Position numbers and translations under genes: made by a program
Origin: Casp-actino8 sp965659595
Lineage (GTDB): Bacteria; Actinomycetota; Acidimicrobiia; Acidimicrobiales; Ilumatobacteraceae
Assembly: GCA_965659595.1 (NCBI GenBank)
Contig: CBFHWN010000026.1
Span: forward strand, 1-27,898
Length of the DNA stretch: 27,898 bases
Reading direction: 5' to 3'
Shown: piece by piece, positions 15,664 through 22,033 of the stretch
Layout of the letters: each line of letters begins with the position of its first letter
Numbering within the stretch: the first letter of the stretch is position 1
The notes under the pieces: generated by a model
What the model saw: only the letters and a program-made list of their open reading frames with translations
Database searches by the model: none
Told to the model about the DNA's origin: nothing

Positions 15664-15683
15664 GTCAGTGCGACTGCGCTGAC
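15664..15683 (-). promoter_or_regulatory. Small hairpin in the leader of the His/Asp-rich gene
   Basis: GTCAGTGC-GACT-GCGCTGAC is an inverted repeat with one imperfect pair, about 20 bases upstream of the ATG at 15645. Further upstream a perfect 10-base palindrome, CGAGATCTCG (15707-15716), could be an operator. Neither matches a regulatory site I know. Confidence 0.3.
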
Positions 15684-15796
15684 ACCGGACAAGAGCGACC
15701 TCCGCCCGAGATCTCGCGAAAACTTCCGAAATTTCTGTGACCACCTTCTCGCCCACGAATTCCCTGCTCAGAGTGGCTGTAGCCCTCCACAACAGG

Positions 15797-15802
15797 CAGA
15801 AT
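15797..15802 (+). promoter_or_regulatory. Possible leaderless -10 of the 15809 gene
   Basis: CAGAAT lies exactly six bases before the ATG at 15809. It departs from TANNNT in its first base, but the same hexamer at the same spacing precedes the dioxygenase gene at 17188. Confidence 0.4.
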
Positions 15803-15808
15803 CCACCC

Positions 15809-16324
15809 ATGCGTCGGGTCGAACTCCGCTCTCCACTCGCCCGGGCCGTGGCCCCGGTAGCGGCCGGACTCGGGTTCTTCGCCGTCCTCGGCCTCGTCAT
15901 GTGGGGAATCGCCGCGCTCATGGCTGGCGAGCAAACCACGACCACCACCTTCACCCCCGATCGTCTGCCGGTCGGCAACGTGGTGCGCTGGGCCGAGTCG
16001 ATCGACGAGGACGGTCCGGTTCTCTTTCCCGGCCTCGGCACCACCACCGGTGAACGCACCCTCGTGCTCGACCACGAGGGCACCAATCCCGAGCGAGGTT
16101 GGATCGTCTACTACGCCCATCCCGCCGATCGTGCTCCCACCTGTGCCATCGATCAGGTGGAGGGCACCCGCACCTTCGTCGACTGCGAAGGACGCACGAT
16201 CGACGTGACCGAACTCGCGCCGCCCACCAACCGGGAATACCCGATCATCGAAGATCGCACGATGCTCTACATCGATCTGGGCGACCGCCCGAACGACATC
16301 ACCACCACCACAGTCGGCGGCTGA
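15809..16324 (+). CDS. Single-pass membrane protein with an outer domain, unknown function
   Basis: The 171-residue protein has a short basic N-terminus, one membrane helix (about 14-38), a Thr-rich linker (TTTTT near 43) and an exported domain of about 120 residues with two cysteines (Cys112, Cys126) that could form a disulfide. The order TCAIDQVEGTRTFVDCEGRTIDV followed by APP and a final strand resembles a Rieske-type fold that has lost its Cys-His cluster ligands; I offer this only as a weak structural idea. The ATG at 15809 is preferred over 15737 because CAGAAT sits at the leaderless spacing. It converges with the dioxygenase gene (15-base gap). Confidence 0.7.
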   Translation: MRRVELRSPLARAVAPVAAGLGFFAVLGLVMWGIAALMAGEQTTTTTFTPDRLPVGNVVRWAESIDEDGPVLFPGLGTTTGERTLVLDHEGTNPERGWIVYYAHPADRAPTCAIDQVEGTRTFVDCEGRTIDVTELAPPTNREYPIIEDRTMLYIDLGDRPNDITTTTVGG

Positions 16325-16339
16325 TCGTCGAACCGATCG

Positions 16340-17188
16340 TCACGTCGCTTCGACGAGTCGATTGCGAGGCCACAGTTCGGGGAACCAGTCGCCGTTCAAC
16401 GGCTCGCCGGCACGCCGGGTGTCGTCGCTCGGCGAGATGACCGCTCCGAAATCGGGAGAACACACCCAGTCACGTGGCGCGTACACCATGTCGTCGCCGA
16501 GTACTCGCAGACTGAACACTCGGCGACGTCCTTCACCGACGACACCGGGTGCGCCGTGCACCGTGAGCATGTGGAACGCGATCGCATCACCGGGTTCGAG
16601 ACTCCACGACCGAATTGTGAACTCGTCCCGCCGAGCGTCGACGTCGGGAAGGTCGGCCAGCGATCCCTCCGGAAACCACTTCGCCTGCCGGTCGAGAAAC
16701 GTGCGCGGCATGAGCCAAGGTCCCGAGTGCGTGCCAGCCACCAATTCGAGAGACGAATCGATCGGCACCGGGTCGACCGGGATCCAGAAGCTGACGTTCT
16801 GCGCACCTTCGACGTCGTAATACGGCTGATCTTGATGCCATGGAGTTCGTTGGCGCGTGCGCGGCTCCTTCACCAACACGTGGTCGTGATACATGACGAC
16901 GCGATCGCTGCCCATCAGTCGTGCCGCGATCGCCGGCAGGCGCGTCGTGCGCAGAAAGTCGCCGAACTCGGGACGTTCACGCCAGGTGCAGAAGTCTTCG
17001 ATGAAGAGTCCGGGATCGTCGGCCGAACTCGCGACTTTCGCCCGAGCCGACGGACGTGCCACCACGGCGTCGATACCAGCGCGCAACGACTCGAGTTCGC
17101 TTCCGGTCACGACACCACGCAGGATCGTGACGCCCTCGTTGCGATACGTGTCGATCGTCGATCGTTCGACAGCCGACGACGTTGACAT
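16340..17188 (-). CDS. Phytanoyl-CoA dioxygenase (PhyH)-family Fe(II)/2-oxoglutarate oxygenase
   Basis: The 282-residue protein belongs to the PhyH family of non-haem iron oxygenases, which hydroxylate small molecules with O2 and 2-oxoglutarate. The iron ligands are visible: His118-x-Asp120 in PWHQDQPYYD and His211 in MLTVHGAPG. The following RRRVFSLRV arginines would bind 2-oxoglutarate. VMYHDHVLVKEP and SLELVAGTHSGPW are family-typical. The substrate is unknown; bacterial members act on secondary metabolites, ectoine or acyl chains. The ATG at 17188 is chosen because CAGAAT stands six bases upstream and the extension to 17269 overlaps the divergent gene. It shares a 26-base start-to-start region with the Nudix gene. 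Confidence 0.9.
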   Translation of the reverse strand: MSTSSAVERSTIDTYRNEGVTILRGVVTGSELESLRAGIDAVVARPSARAKVASSADDPGLFIEDFCTWRERPEFGDFLRTTRLPAIAARLMGSDRVVMYHDHVLVKEPRTRQRTPWHQDQPYYDVEGAQNVSFWIPVDPVPIDSSLELVAGTHSGPWLMPRTFLDRQAKWFPEGSLADLPDVDARRDEFTIRSWSLEPGDAIAFHMLTVHGAPGVVGEGRRRVFSLRVLGDDMVYAPRDWVCSPDFGAVISPSDDTRRAGEPLNGDWFPELWPRNRLVEAT

Positions 17189-17214
17189 GTTCACATTCTG
17201 ATACGAATGAACTC
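17189..17214. promoter_or_regulatory. 26-bp divergent promoter between dioxygenase and Nudix genes
   Basis: The whole space between the two start codons is 26 bases. It holds CAGAAT six bases before the dioxygenase ATG (17195-17200, minus) and TACGAAT ending six bases before the Nudix GTG (plus). The two -10-like elements abut, and the region is nearly palindromic (GTTCA..TTC / GAATGAAC). Polymerases could not occupy both at once. Confidence 0.45.
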
Positions 17215-17742
17215 GTGCCGTACACCCCGATCGTCGGAACCCTCGGCTACGTGTTCGACCGTGCGGCATGCTCGGTGCTCTTGGTGCACCGCAACAAGCG
17301 GAGCGGCGACGAACACCTCGGCAAGTGGAACGGGCTCGGCGGCAAGCTCGAACCAGGTGAAGACCTGGCGACCGGCATGCGCCGTGAACTCCTCGAAGAG
17401 GCCGACATCGTGGTCACCTCGATGCAGTTGCGCGGCACCATCTCGTGGCCCGGTTTCGGCGCCAACGGCGAGGACTGGTTCGGCCCGATCTTTCTGATCG
17501 ACGGCTGGACAGGAACCCCTCCTGCCTCGAACGTGGAAGGCGACCTGGCCTGGATTCCGCTCGATCGGCTGCTGGCCGCCTGCAGTGACGACCTCGGCGA
17601 GCGTGAACGGGCCGACCTGCCGATGTGGGAAGGCGACCGGTTCTTCCTCCCACTGGTGTTCGACGAGGATCCTCGGCCGTTCCACGGTGTGATGCCGTAT
17701 TCCGGTGGTCGACCGGCCAGCTGGTCGTTCGAACGCTGGTGA
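17215..17742 (+). CDS. MTH1-like Nudix hydrolase (8-oxo-dGTP diphosphatase type)
   Basis: The 175-residue protein has a Nudix box GKLEPGEDLATGMRREL (from Gly43) continuing LEEADI, with the metal-binding Arg-Glu-x2-Glu-Glu intact and only the usual penultimate Gly changed to Asp64. The KWNGLGGKLEPGED entry and the C-terminal RFFLPLVF..PFHGVMPY segment resemble the vertebrate MTH1/NUDT1 group more than E. coli MutT. It likely hydrolyses oxidised purine nucleotides. GTG 17215 is the likely start; an upstream extension to 17182 would overlap the dioxygenase coding region. It is divergent from the oxygenase. Confidence 0.88.
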   Translation: MPYTPIVGTLGYVFDRAACSVLLVHRNKRSGDEHLGKWNGLGGKLEPGEDLATGMRRELLEEADIVVTSMQLRGTISWPGFGANGEDWFGPIFLIDGWTGTPPASNVEGDLAWIPLDRLLAACSDDLGERERADLPMWEGDRFFLPLVFDEDPRPFHGVMPYSGGRPASWSFERW

Positions 17743-17810
17743 GCTCACACTGATTTCGACGGCGCACTGACGCGCACACTTTCGACATTCGGTGCCGTTT
17801 GACGGAAGTC

Positions 17811-18077
17811 ATGTCATCGTCCCGAATTCGCACCTCGTTTTGGCGTCGCACTTTCGACGACGCTCGCCGACTGGGCGACTGGTGTCGAGTCGACAAGTTC
17901 TATACACGCAAGACAGCCGCGCAGGTCGCAAGCGACATCCGACGTGCTCATCTCGACGATCGACGCACGATTCGCACAGCCGGAATTCGATCCGATGAAG
18001 TCTGGGAAGCCCGTTGGAACGAAGTGAAGAACGGCGCCTCGGGTGATTGCGAAGTGTGGATCAGACGCGCGCGTTGA
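17811..18077 (+). CDS. Small unknown protein A of an inverted paralog pair
   Basis: The 88-residue soluble protein is not recognised. It is Arg- and Trp-rich. Its core, FYTRKTAAQVASDIRRAH (30-47), is followed by EVWEARW (62-68) and CEVWIRR near the end. It aligns without gaps to the protein encoded on the opposite strand at 18079-18417, with about 33 identical residues in 82 columns by my count. ATG 17811 (weak GGAAG just upstream) gives the same N-terminal length to the shared SFW; TTG 17799 is an alternative. Its stop is one base from the stop of the partner gene. The TAAQxxSDIRxAH segment is predicted helical and may be a DNA- or protein-binding helix, but that is inference. Confidence 0.75.
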   Translation: MSSSRIRTSFWRRTFDDARRLGDWCRVDKFYTRKTAAQVASDIRRAHLDDRRTIRTAGIRSDEVWEARWNEVKNGASGDCEVWIRRAR

Positions 18078-18078
18078 T

Positions 18079-18417
18079 TCAGTTCGACGGTGTGTCGCCG
18101 TTGCCGCGGTACCTCACCCAGATGGCGAAGTTGCCGGGCGGACATTTGTCGTCGGTTCCCCATCGCGATTCCCAATGTTCGCCGGGAAGGATGCCACGGA
18201 CGCGCAGTGTGTCGAGGTCGCGCGTGTGGGCCGAACGAATGTCGCTCGAAATCTGGGCCGCCGTCGACGCTGTGTACAGACGTTGAATACGAACCCATCG
18301 ATCGTGTTGACGCGCTTCTCGAAGAGCCAACACCCAGAACGACTGTCGTCTCCACTGTCCCATCTCGGGCGGATCGTCGGGAACGGCGTGTCGTTCTTGA
18401 TCGCGCGGGTCGTCCAT
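18079..18417 (-). CDS. Small unknown protein B of an inverted paralog pair
   Basis: The 112-residue protein from ATG 18417, or 94 residues from ATG 18363, is paralogous to protein A: LYTASTAAQISSDIRSAH matches FYTRKTAAQVASDIRRAH, and EHWESRW and FAIWVRY match the later tryptophan motifs. The Asp/Pro-rich first 18 residues have no counterpart in A, which favours the start at 18363, although neither start has a good ribosome-binding site. It is tail-to-tail with A with one base between stops. The upstream 155 bases are AT-richer and contain several dyads, probably its control region. Confidence 0.72.
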   Translation of the reverse strand: MDDPRDQERHAVPDDPPEMGQWRRQSFWVLALREARQHDRWVRIQRLYTASTAAQISSDIRSAHTRDLDTLRVRGILPGEHWESRWGTDDKCPPGNFAIWVRYRGNGDTPSN

Positions 18418-18572
18418 TGATGAAAGTTTGTTCCACGGGTGTGGCGAAACCGTCGATCAACACGCGTTTTCGTGTATACCGTTTTCTCATACTGACTCTT
18501 ATCTTCTGGAAGATTGGCAGTATTCGAGACAGTATGAATGTCCCGATCGGTATCGATGTACCGAGGCAACGT
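18418..18572. promoter_or_regulatory. AT-richer, dyad-rich control region upstream of paralog B
   Basis: No gene is supported. Inverted repeat TCATACTG..CAGTATGA (18487-18494 and 18530-18537) encloses a second dyad, ATCTTC-TG-GAAGAT (18501-18514), and an extra CAGTAT (18518-18523), so CAGTAT occurs twice on the plus strand 12 bases apart. Base composition is clearly less GC-rich than the rest of the window. This pattern suits binding of a dimeric regulator. Confidence 0.45.
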
Positions 18573-19970
18573 TCACGCGTCAGCGCGTGACAACTCGTCG
18601 GCGGTCGGACGGCGGAACAACACCATCATCACCACACCGCCACTCGTAACCGACGCCGACACGAACCACCACGCGCGATGAAAACCTTGTGACGGATCGT
18701 CGGTCGACACGGCAGCCGTGAGCAATGCGGCGACGATGGCGAGACCGAGTGCCGCGCCGACTTGACGGAACGTGGTGTTGAGCGCTGAACCCATCGCGTA
18801 GCGCGCGGGAGGCAGATACGCCGTCGCCGCACTCGACAACGACGACAGCGACAGACCGACACCGGCACCGGTGATGACCATCAACGGGAAGTACATCGAC
18901 CAGTAACGCGGCACGTCGTCGGCCAGCAGATTGAGAGTGGCGATTCCTCCGGCCAGCAAGAGTGCGCCGACGGCGATCAGGCGATGGTGCCCCACTCGGT
19001 GCGCGACACGGCCGGCTGGGTAGGCGACAAAGGCCGCCGTGAGTGGACCGGGCGTCATGGCGAGACCCGAACCGGTGGCCGAGTATCCCCACACCTGCTG
19101 CAGGAACTGCACGTTCACGAAGAACATTCCGAAGAAGCCAGCGCTGAACACCAAGGCCGAGATGTTGGCCGCCGACACGAAGCGCAACTTCATCAGACCG
19201 AGGTCGAGCACCGGATCGTCGACCACTCGACACCGAGCGACGAAGGCCAACAGCATCACGATGCCGATCACGAGAACGATCGTCGGTCGCGTGGCAACCC
19301 ATCCCCAGTCGTCACTCTGCACGATGACGAGCGTGAGAAGGCCGACTCCGCCCATGGCGAGCAACGCACCGAACAGATCGGGGCGTCGGAACACCGCCGA
19401 TTCGCGCGACTCGTCGAGGAGCCGAACACCGACCACGATGGCGAGCAACGAGAACGGAAGGTTCACGAAGAAGATCCATCGCCAACCGAGACTCTCGACC
19501 AGCAATCCGCCGATCGTCGGCCCGGACGCAGCGGCGATACCACCGATCGCTCCCCAGATCCCGATGGCGGCCGAGCGACGCTCGAGTGGAAACTCAGGCA
19601 GGACGAGAGCCAGCGAGGCCGGAGTGAGCATCGCGCCCCCGATCGCTTGCACCACCCGCGCTGCGATCACGAATTCGACGTTGGGAGCGACCCCGCACAG
19701 AAACGATCCGAGGGCGAACACACCGAGACCCCAGAGAAACATGCGCTTACGACCAAGGACGTCGGCCAATCGACCGGCCGTGAGCAGACCGGCGGCATAC
19801 GCAATGTTGTAGCCCGAGAAGATCCAGGTGAGTTCGCGTCGTCGATCGGTTCCGAAATCGCGAAGCATGTCACCGAACGCAACGTTGAGAACGCTCACGT
19901 CGAGCGACACAAGGAACACACCGATACTGGTGAGCGCGAGAACCATGGTTCCGCGAGACAAGGCGGGCAT
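18573..19970 (-). CDS. MFS drug exporter, DHA2 (EmrB/QacA) family
   Basis: The 465-residue membrane protein has the proton-driven multidrug exporter pattern. An Asp in the first helix lies in SLDVSVLNVAF (22-32), the WIFSGYNIAYAAGLLTAGRLADVLGRKR region carries MFS motif A (66-76), and AARVVQAIGGAMLTPASLALV follows, then GPTIGGLLVESLGWRWIFFVNLPF, the antiporter motif C typical of DHA2. About 14 helices are expected, and the length agrees. The start ATG 19970 lies two bases after the stop of the coiled-coil gene, so the two are probably translationally coupled. A much longer frame to 20123 only overlaps that gene. Substrate unknown; it may export a toxic compound. Confidence 0.9.
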   Translation of the reverse strand: MPALSRGTMVLALTSIGVFLVSLDVSVLNVAFGDMLRDFGTDRRRELTWIFSGYNIAYAAGLLTAGRLADVLGRKRMFLWGLGVFALGSFLCGVAPNVEFVIAARVVQAIGGAMLTPASLALVLPEFPLERRSAAIGIWGAIGGIAAASGPTIGGLLVESLGWRWIFFVNLPFSLLAIVVGVRLLDESRESAVFRRPDLFGALLAMGGVGLLTLVIVQSDDWGWVATRPTIVLVIGIVMLLAFVARCRVVDDPVLDLGLMKLRFVSAANISALVFSAGFFGMFFVNVQFLQQVWGYSATGSGLAMTPGPLTAAFVAYPAGRVAHRVGHHRLIAVGALLLAGGIATLNLLADDVPRYWSMYFPLMVITGAGVGLSLSSLSSAATAYLPPARYAMGSALNTTFRQVGAALGLAIVAALLTAAVSTDDPSQGFHRAWWFVSASVTSGGVVMMVLFRRPTADELSRADA

Positions 19971-19972
19971 CG

Positions 19973-21469
19973 TCAGTTGGTCGACTTGTCCCGAAGGTGG
20001 CGGCCCACATAGGCCACCACGACCTGTTGCGCCTCGTCGTCGAAGAACACGTGGACACGGTAGAGCCGCGCTCCTTTGCCGTTGCGGATGTGAGCAACCG
20101 CGTACTCGGTGCGTCCGCGCCAAGTGAACGCGTAGTCATCGGAATATTTCCGCTCGGCTGTGTCGGAGATACCGCCGGCGTAGTTGAGACCGAGGCTTCG
20201 GCACGAGATCGTGAGAGACGCCTTGGTGATACGACCACTCTTCCAGTCGCCGGCCACCACGTTGAGTCGCACCAGATCTTCGAGCAGGCGGCTGGCGTCG
20301 ACGTTCTCGAGTTCGGCCGCCGTCTCGAGCGCGCGTTCGTGGAACGTGAGGTTCTCGCAGATCGACGCCGCCTGCTTCACGGCGTCGAGAGCCGAGGTGG
20401 CCCGCAAACCGCTTGGGCTCTTACCGAGTCGGATGGCCAGTTCTGTGTTCTGGATCACGAGCTGATCGACGAGATGATCGCCTTTTTCGAGCAGTTGGTT
20501 CTTCTCGTCGATCGAACGGTCGGCTTCGGTGAGAGCCTGTTCGAGCTCGTCGATGCGGTTGTACGCCTCCTGCCAGCCGTCGAGCGCAGCACGGTACTCC
20601 GACATTGCGACCGTGTCGGAGGCGATGGTCTTATTGGCCACCGGAGTTGTTGCCGCCACCGGAGCGTCATCGGTCCGACGCCGATATCGCGGTGCGCGTA
20701 AGGGAGCGAGGGATCCGTTGGCCGCTACGTTCAGAAGTCCGATACAGGACCGAAGCTCCTGACGCGCTCCGTTCTGGGTGAGCCCTCCCCCGCCCCACGC
20801 GCGGTGATCGCGTCCGGGCCACACGAGAGCGAGTCCGCGAGCGAGCAGGATCTCGTCGCGGTACAACCCGTGGAACGCCGTGCGCGCCGCGTCACCTTCG
20901 AAGCGAACGAGGTGAGCCTGACCCACCAGGGCCCGTGCCGCGGACTCGATGTCGAACAGCGGAGTGCTCTGCGTGGGAACCGTCTCGACAAGGATCGGAA
21001 GCGTGCGCCCCGGAGCGTCGCAGAAGGCGGCAATCTCCTGAGCCCCGAGCGAGTCCTTCACCACCCGAACTTCACCGAGCACTCGCGTGTTGGCGTCGTA
21101 CATCGGAACGGTGTCGAGGACTCGGGAGACCAAACCCTGCAACGAGGCCACCGGAACGTCGGGCATCTTCGGCACGATGCGGTGACCACCAGGAACCACC
21201 ACCGTCCGTGCCTCGAAGGACGTCCCGTCGGAGTCGGTGGCAACGGTGACCGTCGAGGTGGCCACGGCCTTCTCGGGAAGTCCGCGATCGACCGTGAGGC
21301 GCCACCATCTCTCGGGGTCGGCGTTGTCGAATCGAACCGTGATCCCAGCTTCACGTTCGGCGAACGGATACTCGGCTTCGACCCAGTCGGTCACCATGCC
21401 ACGCACGAGAGCGGTGACGTCGGGGGCCCACTCCGGACCGTCGAGTCTCATTGCGTAGACCACCCTCAT
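19973..21469 (-). CDS. Coiled-coil protein of unknown function, first gene of an operon with an exporter
   Basis: The 498-residue soluble protein has three parts. Residues 1-230 are mixed alpha/beta with PILVETVPTQSTPLFDIES, LVGQAHLV and LALVWPGRD. A Ser/Thr/Pro-rich linker (260-288) leads to a probable coiled coil (290-345) rich in Glu, Leu and Gln. The C-terminal part (355-498) ends ARLYRVHVFFDD..VVVAYVGRHL. From memory, large actinobacterial proteins of unknown role share this order (a PVV-V-S..WPG segment, coiled coil, and a short end domain with a VV-G--G-HL motif), sometimes near defence or mobile loci; I could not check this. ATG 21469 has no good ribosome-binding site; ATG 21451 is possible. 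The exporter gene follows two bases downstream. Confidence 0.75.
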   Translation of the reverse strand: MRVVYAMRLDGPEWAPDVTALVRGMVTDWVEAEYPFAEREAGITVRFDNADPERWWRLTVDRGLPEKAVATSTVTVATDSDGTSFEARTVVVPGGHRIVPKMPDVPVASLQGLVSRVLDTVPMYDANTRVLGEVRVVKDSLGAQEIAAFCDAPGRTLPILVETVPTQSTPLFDIESAARALVGQAHLVRFEGDAARTAFHGLYRDEILLARGLALVWPGRDHRAWGGGGLTQNGARQELRSCIGLLNVAANGSLAPLRAPRYRRRTDDAPVAATTPVANKTIASDTVAMSEYRAALDGWQEAYNRIDELEQALTEADRSIDEKNQLLEKGDHLVDQLVIQNTELAIRLGKSPSGLRATSALDAVKQAASICENLTFHERALETAAELENVDASRLLEDLVRLNVVAGDWKSGRITKASLTISCRSLGLNYAGGISDTAERKYSDDYAFTWRGRTEYAVAHIRNGKGARLYRVHVFFDDEAQQVVVAYVGRHLRDKSTN

Positions 21470-21519
21470 GGACCAAGTCTCGCCGATGGGTCGGATGATG
21501 ACGACTCGAAATCCACTTC

Positions 21520-21525
21520 TAGGGT
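21520..21525 (+). promoter_or_regulatory. Leaderless promoter -10 of the 21532 gene
   Basis: TAGGGT lies exactly six bases before the GTG at 21532, with no ribosome-binding site, in the 62-base gap to the divergent coiled-coil gene. Confidence 0.6.
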
Positions 21526-21531
21526 GTCTGC

Positions 21532-22005
21532 GTGGTGATTCTCGGATTCGACTGGTGGTCCGACGACGTCGGACAGTGGATCGTCGGCCTGAACGCCGTC
21601 GCGACCCTCGTCATGGTCGGACTCATCTGGTTCGTGCAGATCGTGCACTACCCCCTTCTCGCGCAGTTCGGGGCACACACGTCGACCGCGGTGGCCGACG
21701 AACACCAGAGACGGACCGGCCTCGTGGTCGCGCTCCCCATGGCGGTCGAAGGGTTCACGACCCTTGCGCTTCTCGCCGATCCGCCGAGCGGTGTTTGGAT
21801 CGGGTGGCCCTGGATCGGAGCGATCATGCTCGCCGTTGTTCTCGGTTCGACCGTGTTCATATCGGTTCCGTTGCACGCGCGTATGTCGCGCGGCCACGAC
21901 GAACGAACAGGTCGACGACTCGTTCTCACGAACTGGCCGCGCACCATCGGCTGGACGGTCCGGGGGGTCATCTGTGCCGTGATGGTGGTCGAGTCCATAG
22001 GCTGA
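21532..22005 (+). CDS. Small integral membrane protein, unknown function
   Basis: The 157-residue protein has about four membrane segments (roughly 15-38, 67-82, 90-111 and 135-153). The segment WFVQIVHYPLLAQFG after the first helix and HQRRTGLVVALPMAVEGF are the most distinctive; I recall similar unnamed membrane proteins in many bacteria. No catalytic motif is seen. The GTG at 21532 is chosen for the TAGGGT hexamer six bases upstream. The helicase gene follows on the same strand, and a TAGGCT hexamer overlapping this gene's end could serve it. Confidence 0.8.
   Translation: MVILGFDWWSDDVGQWIVGLNAVATLVMVGLIWFVQIVHYPLLAQFGAHTSTAVADEHQRRTGLVVALPMAVEGFTTLALLADPPSGVWIGWPWIGAIMLAVVLGSTVFISVPLHARMSRGHDERTGRRLVLTNWPRTIGWTVRGVICAVMVVESIG
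21998..22003 (+). promoter_or_regulatory. Possible -10 element of the helicase gene
   Basis: TAGGCT overlaps the stop codon region of the preceding membrane-protein gene. A start site six to seven bases later gives a leader of about 25 bases with AGGAG seven bases before the helicase ATG. Confidence 0.4.
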
Positions 22006-22033
22006 CCAGCACTCAACGGGCAGGAGAAGCCTC

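Noticed and set aside
18114..18569. Minus-strand frame of 151 codons across the AT-richer region and paralog B
   Set aside because: It overlaps paralog B in another frame and lacks the conserved core; the paralog frame is supported by its similarity to A.
18984..20012. Plus-strand frame (342 codons) opposite the exporter gene
   Set aside because: Highly charged His/Glu/Arg product, antisense to a clear MFS transporter; not a gene.
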